NCBI GenBank assembly: GCA_945874855.1
Contig: CAMCIP010000085.1
Coordinates: 1 to 9,507, forward strand
DNA: 9,507 bases
Source: Brevundimonas vancanneytii
GTDB taxonomy: Bacteria; Pseudomonadota; Alphaproteobacteria; Caulobacterales; Caulobacteraceae
Reading direction: 5' to 3'
In this document: piece by piece, positions 6,723-9,507 of the stretch
Layout of the letters: every line of letters begins with the position of its first letter
Position numbering within the stretch: position 1 is the stretch's first letter
The notes under the pieces: generated by a model
What the model saw: only the letters and a program-made list of their open reading frames with translations
Told to the model about the DNA's origin: nothing
Database searches by the model: none
Program-made: the position numbers and the translations under genes

Positions 6723-7685
6723 TCAGTCTCTCGGCCCCACGGTGATGTCGGGCGCGTCGGTGGCCAGAAGGGCGCCGCGGGCGAGGTCCATGCGCATGAT
6801 CGAGCCGGCGAAGGCGGCCATGCCCACCAGGGCGTCGGGAAAGCCGGGGGCCGCCACGTCGCCGAAGATCGGCACCGGCGCGTCGGCGAAGGTCCGCCGG
6901 CCGATCGCCACGGTGCGCGCCTGCGCCACCTCCGCCTGCACCTGACCGCCCAGCACCAGGCTGGAGCCGCCTTCCAGCGCCCGTCCGTCCAGCAGGCCGA
7001 CCCGCTCGGCCGAGCGGCGCGACAGCGACACCAGGGCCGAGGCGCCGGTGTCCACCAGGGCGTCCAGCGGGCGCCCTTCGAGGGTAATCGGCAGTTTCAG
7101 CGCCCCGCCCGCCCGCCGGGAGTCCAGCGCCAGGGCGCCGGGCAGATCGGCCAGGGCCCCGGGCGCCGACAGCCGCACGCGCGCCGACGTGGTGTCCACA
7201 TCCAGCACCAGGGTCGCCAGCGCGTCCTGGCCGAGGATCAGGCCGACACCCAGCCCCCGCTCCGTCTCCGCGATCGGGCCGAGATCCAGGATGGCGGTGC
7301 GCAGGCCGGGCAGGCTCAGCCCCGGAACCGACACGTCCACCGTCGTGGCGCGCCCCAGCTGGGCCCGTCCACCGACGCCCCAGGCCAGCAGCGGCAGCGG
7401 ATACGACATGCCCAGGGCCCCATCGGCGGCCAGCCGGGCGTACAGGCCGCGGTCCAGAACGGAATACTGGGCCCCGGAATCGATCAGGACCACGGTCTCG
7501 CGCCCGCCCACCGTGCCGGGCATGGTCGGCACCACGGCGGGGGCGGCGAAGGGGGTCCAGGCGGGCACGCCGGCGGGAAAGGCCGGCCGCGGCCGGGGCC
7601 ACAGCACCGTTTCCTTGAACCACCAGCCGCCACCCACGGCGGCGCCCAGCAGGCCCAGTCGGATCAGGAGCGCGCGGCGGTTCAT
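6723..7685 (-). CDS. membrane-anchored retropepsin-like aspartyl protease (two half-sites)
   Basis: This 320-aa protein carries two retropepsin-like aspartyl protease half-domains in one chain. The first has VVLIDSGAQYSVLD (catalytic Asp69 in DSG) and ends with GLILGQDAL (148-156). The second has ALVDTGASALVSLS (Asp212 in DTG) and ends with ALVGMAAF (285-292). The repeated D(S/T)G plus downstream hydrophobic-Gly pattern would let the chain fold as an internal dimer, as in pepsin. A basic N-terminus (MNRR) and hydrophobic segment at about 5-23 suggest a membrane anchor or signal, so the enzyme probably works in the periplasm. The substrate is unknown. GGAGG lies only one base before the ATG, which is too close to be ideal, but the N-terminus looks right. 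It follows ldcA by 57 bases on the same strand and may be co-transcribed. Confidence 0.85.
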   Translation of the reverse strand: MNRRALLIRLGLLGAAVGGGWWFKETVLWPRPRPAFPAGVPAWTPFAAPAVVPTMPGTVGGRETVVLIDSGAQYSVLDRGLYARLAADGALGMSYPLPLLAWGVGGRAQLGRATTVDVSVPGLSLPGLRTAILDLGPIAETERGLGVGLILGQDALATLVLDVDTTSARVRLSAPGALADLPGALALDSRRAGGALKLPITLEGRPLDALVDTGASALVSLSRRSAERVGLLDGRALEGGSSLVLGGQVQAEVAQARTVAIGRRTFADAPVPIFGDVAAPGFPDALVGMAAFAGSIMRMDLARGALLATDAPDITVGPRD

Positions 7686-7742
7686 GCCTCCGACATGGCG
7701 CGGACCGGCGAAGGAGGGAAGGGCGTCACGGGGTCGCCCACT

Positions 7743-8564
7743 CTATCGCGGCCCGAACGGCACCACCTTGTTGGCGCGGTCGTGGCCGATGTCGGCGGCG
7801 CCGAGGAAGGGGATGCCGGACCGGTCGCACCAGTAGCGGGCGATCTCCTCGGCGGTCAGGCCGAAGTCCGGATCGTTCTCGACCACATTGGAGACCCGGC
7901 CCATGCGGATGCCCGCGACCTTGCGGATCGAGGCCTGGCCGGTGACGTGGAACATCATCCGGTCGATCCGGTACATCGGCTCCGACACGTCCTCCAGCAG
8001 CAGCACATGGCCGCTCAGATCCGGCTCCAGCGCCGTGCCGACCAGGGCGTCGAGGATCGACAGGTTGAAGGCCACGACGGGCCGCGGGTCGTCATGAAGG
8101 CTGGGCTCCCACGACGCCGGATCGCCTGACCTCAGCCAGTTCAGGGCGCGCCAGGCGGTCGCGTCGTTGCGGACGGCATCGGAGGCCATCGGCCCGTGCG
8201 CCACCCGGCCGATGCCGTGGCGGTACAGCAGGGCCAGCAGGCTGCCGGCGTCGGAATAGCCCAGATAGCGCTTCTTCCGCGCCGCCGCATTCAGGCGCGG
8301 CAGCACCGCCTCGGCGATGCGACAGGCGCCATAGCCGCCGCGCGCGAACCAGATGGCGTCCAGCCGCGGGTCATTGGCGAACTCCACGAAGGCCTCGGCC
8401 CGCGACCGGTCGTCGCCCCCGAAATGGCCATGCTTGCCGAAGGACGCCGGGTGGATCACCGCCGTGATCGCCCCGTCGGGCAGGTTTTCGGCGAACCAGG
8501 CCTGGATCGCGGCGCCCCGGTCGGGGTCGAAGCGCGAACTGGCGTTGACGATGCCGATCTTCAT
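7743..8564 (-). CDS. ldcA: LD-carboxypeptidase (LdcA family, peptidase S66)
   Basis: LdcA cleaves the terminal D-alanine from murein tetrapeptides in the cytoplasm, making tripeptides that can be reused in peptidoglycan recycling. The S66 layout is complete: ARGGYGACR (74-82), the nucleophile Ser104 in LGYSD (101-105), VAHGPM (121-126), Glu191 in LLLEDVSEPMYRIDRMM (188-204), and His261 in GAADIGHDRANKVVPFG (255-271). These give the Ser-Glu-His triad known from Pseudomonas LdcA. There is no signal peptide, as expected for a cytoplasmic enzyme. At 273 aa it is slightly short for the family (about 300) and stops soon after the VVPFG strand. The start codon follows CAGAGAG, a weak ribosome site; an in-frame stop at 8597 excludes a much longer form. 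It diverges from a Mur ligase gene that fits the next recycling step. Confidence 0.93.
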   Translation of the reverse strand: MKIGIVNASSRFDPDRGAAIQAWFAENLPDGAITAVIHPASFGKHGHFGGDDRSRAEAFVEFANDPRLDAIWFARGGYGACRIAEAVLPRLNAAARKKRYLGYSDAGSLLALLYRHGIGRVAHGPMASDAVRNDATAWRALNWLRSGDPASWEPSLHDDPRPVVAFNLSILDALVGTALEPDLSGHVLLLEDVSEPMYRIDRMMFHVTGQASIRKVAGIRMGRVSNVVENDPDFGLTAEEIARYWCDRSGIPFLGAADIGHDRANKVVPFGPR

Positions 8565-8628
8565 CTCTCTGGCCGGACCCTGCGGCCGTGCTAGTCAGGC
8601 CGCCCAGACAGTCCCCGGTTTTGGCCCC
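8565..8628. promoter_or_regulatory. divergent promoter region between ldcA and the Mur ligase gene
   Basis: These 64 bases must serve both genes. A CTAG at 8591-8594 is the core of a possible -10 on either strand: ACTAGCAC on the minus strand matches six of eight Caulobacter -10 positions, and GCTAGTCA on the plus strand keeps only the GCTA core. No convincing -35 stands at the right distance for either, and no clear Shine-Dalgarno precedes the plus-strand ATG. The region is assigned mainly by geometry. Confidence 0.3.
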
Positions 8629-9507
8629 ATGAATCAAGACGCCTCCTACTTCTTCTGCGGCATCGGCGGCTCGGGCATGCTGCCGCTGGCCCTGATCACG
8701 GCGGCGCGCGGCGCCCGGGTCCAGGGCTCGGACCGGTCCCGCGACCAGGGCCTCAGCCCGGAGAAGTTCGCCTGGCTGGAGACGCAGGGGTTCGTGCTCC
8801 ATCCCCAGGACGGCTCGGGCGTGGTCTCGGCCGACCAGATCGTGGTGGCCTCGGGCGCCGTGGAAGACACCGTGCCCGACGTCGCCGCCGCCCGTCGCCT
8901 CGGGGCCCCGGTCATGACCCGGCCCGAACTGCTGTCGGAGGTGTTCAACGCCGCCCGCACCGCCATCGGGGTGGCGGGCACCAGCGGCAAGTCGACCGTC
9001 ACCGGCATGATCGCCCGCATTCTCGACGCCGCCGGTCGCGATCCCACCGTCATGAACGGGGCGGTGATGAAGGACCTGGCCACGCCGGACGCTCCCTTCG
9101 CCTCGGCCCGCGTCGGCGATCCGGCCCTGTTCGTGTCCGAGGTGGACGAGAGCGACGGCTCCATCGCCCGCTATGACGCCGGGGTGGCCGTGATCACCAA
9201 TGTGGCGCTGGACCACAAGTCGATGGCCGAGCTGCACGACCTGTTCGGCGGCTTCGCCCGGCGGGCGCGGCGGCTGGTGCTGAACCGCGACAATGCCGGC
9301 ACGGCGGCGCTGGCGGCCGAGTTTCCCGAGGCGCTGACCTTCTCCCTGTCCGACCCCGCCGCCGACCTGTTCGCCGACGACCTGCAGCCGCGGCCCGACG
9401 GCATTGCCTTCCGCCTGACCCCGCGCGACGCCGATCCGGTGAGGGTGACCCTGAGGACGCCGGGGGCCCACAATGTCGCCAATGCCCTGGCCGCCATCGG
9501 GGCCGCC
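8629..9507 (+). CDS. Mur ligase of the MurC/Mpl superfamily (N-terminal 293 residues, cut by window end)
   Basis: This is an ATP-dependent amide ligase that joins an amino acid or peptide to a UDP-MurNAc-type substrate. The N-terminal nucleotide-binding domain opens with FFCGIGGSGMLPLAL (8-22) and VQGSD (31-35). The central ATPase domain has the P-loop GTSGKST (117-123), the Mg-binding SEVDESDGS (170-178) and TNVALDHK (190-197). The C-terminal ligase domain begins near PGAHNVANALAAI (278-290) and runs out of the window. Canonical MurC carries GTHGKTTT and DPDHLD here, so this is a divergent member. Divergence from ldcA suggests an Mpl-like role, reattaching recycled tripeptide to UDP-MurNAc. 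MurC-like synthesis of the UDP-MurNAc-L-alanine bond cannot be excluded. The frame stays open from the ATG at 8629 to the last base. The start has a poor ribosome site, but the Rossmann motif beginning at residue 8 supports it. Confidence 0.88.
   Translation, partial: MNQDASYFFCGIGGSGMLPLALITAARGARVQGSDRSRDQGLSPEKFAWLETQGFVLHPQDGSGVVSADQIVVASGAVEDTVPDVAAARRLGAPVMTRPELLSEVFNAARTAIGVAGTSGKSTVTGMIARILDAAGRDPTVMNGAVMKDLATPDAPFASARVGDPALFVSEVDESDGSIARYDAGVAVITNVALDHKSMAELHDLFGGFARRARRLVLNRDNAGTAALAAEFPEALTFSLSDPAADLFADDLQPRPDGIAFRLTPRDADPVRVTLRTPGAHNVANALAAIGAA

Noticed and set aside
7721..7739. GGGCG/CGCCC inverted repeat between ldcA and the protease gene as a terminator
   Set aside because: The stem is only five pairs with a nine-base loop and a poor U tail. 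The 57-base gap looks more like an operon junction.
8371..9471. A 366-codon minus-strand frame opposite the Mur ligase
   Set aside because: It is a GC-driven shadow of the ligase and the start of ldcA, rich in Gly, Arg, Gln and His with no motif.

Overview
The window is very GC-rich, compact DNA with the gene content and signals of an alphaproteobacterium, most likely Caulobacteraceae (Brevundimonas-like). This rests on the Tol operon order, a short proline-rich TolA, a promoter in the Caulobacter housekeeping style and the codon bias; the genus is an inference. Almost everything is chromosomal housekeeping. I see no transposase, phage gene, tRNA, rRNA or CRISPR array.

Layout. Positions 1-3509 (minus strand) hold the Tol-Pal envelope operon, read right to left: a small membrane-anchored protein of unknown function, ybgC, tolQ, tolR, tolA and the first 143 codons of tolB. 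pal would be expected just beyond position 1. The unknown gene and ybgC share an ATGA overlap. tolQ-tolR-tolA are separated by only 3-4 bases, and tolB follows a 167-base gap. A good Caulobacter-type promoter lies between ybgC and tolQ. A YpfJ-type membrane zinc metallopeptidase diverges from this operon (3688-4521, plus).

It converges, with 11 bases between stops, on a Tat-exported PhoX-family alkaline phosphatase (minus). The phosphatase has two notable control features. A near-consensus Pho box sits in the spacing used at E. coli phoA. A perfect AGGAGG Shine-Dalgarno lies five bases before an in-frame ATC codon, which suggests that the protein starts about 36 residues upstream of the first ATG at a non-canonical start codon.

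Positions 6723-8564 (minus) hold a cytoplasmic LD-carboxypeptidase (LdcA family, all three catalytic residues visible) followed by a membrane-anchored protein with two retropepsin-like aspartyl protease half-sites. Diverging from ldcA is a Mur ligase of the MurC/Mpl superfamily, cut by the window end. LdcA trims recycled tetrapeptide to tripeptide and Mpl-type ligases reload tripeptide onto UDP-MurNAc, so the pair reads as a peptidoglycan-recycling module.

The most useful observations are the phoX ATC start with its Pho box, the tolQ promoter, the unidentified first gene of the tol operon, and the atypical Mur ligase motifs. I found no convincing wholly new system.
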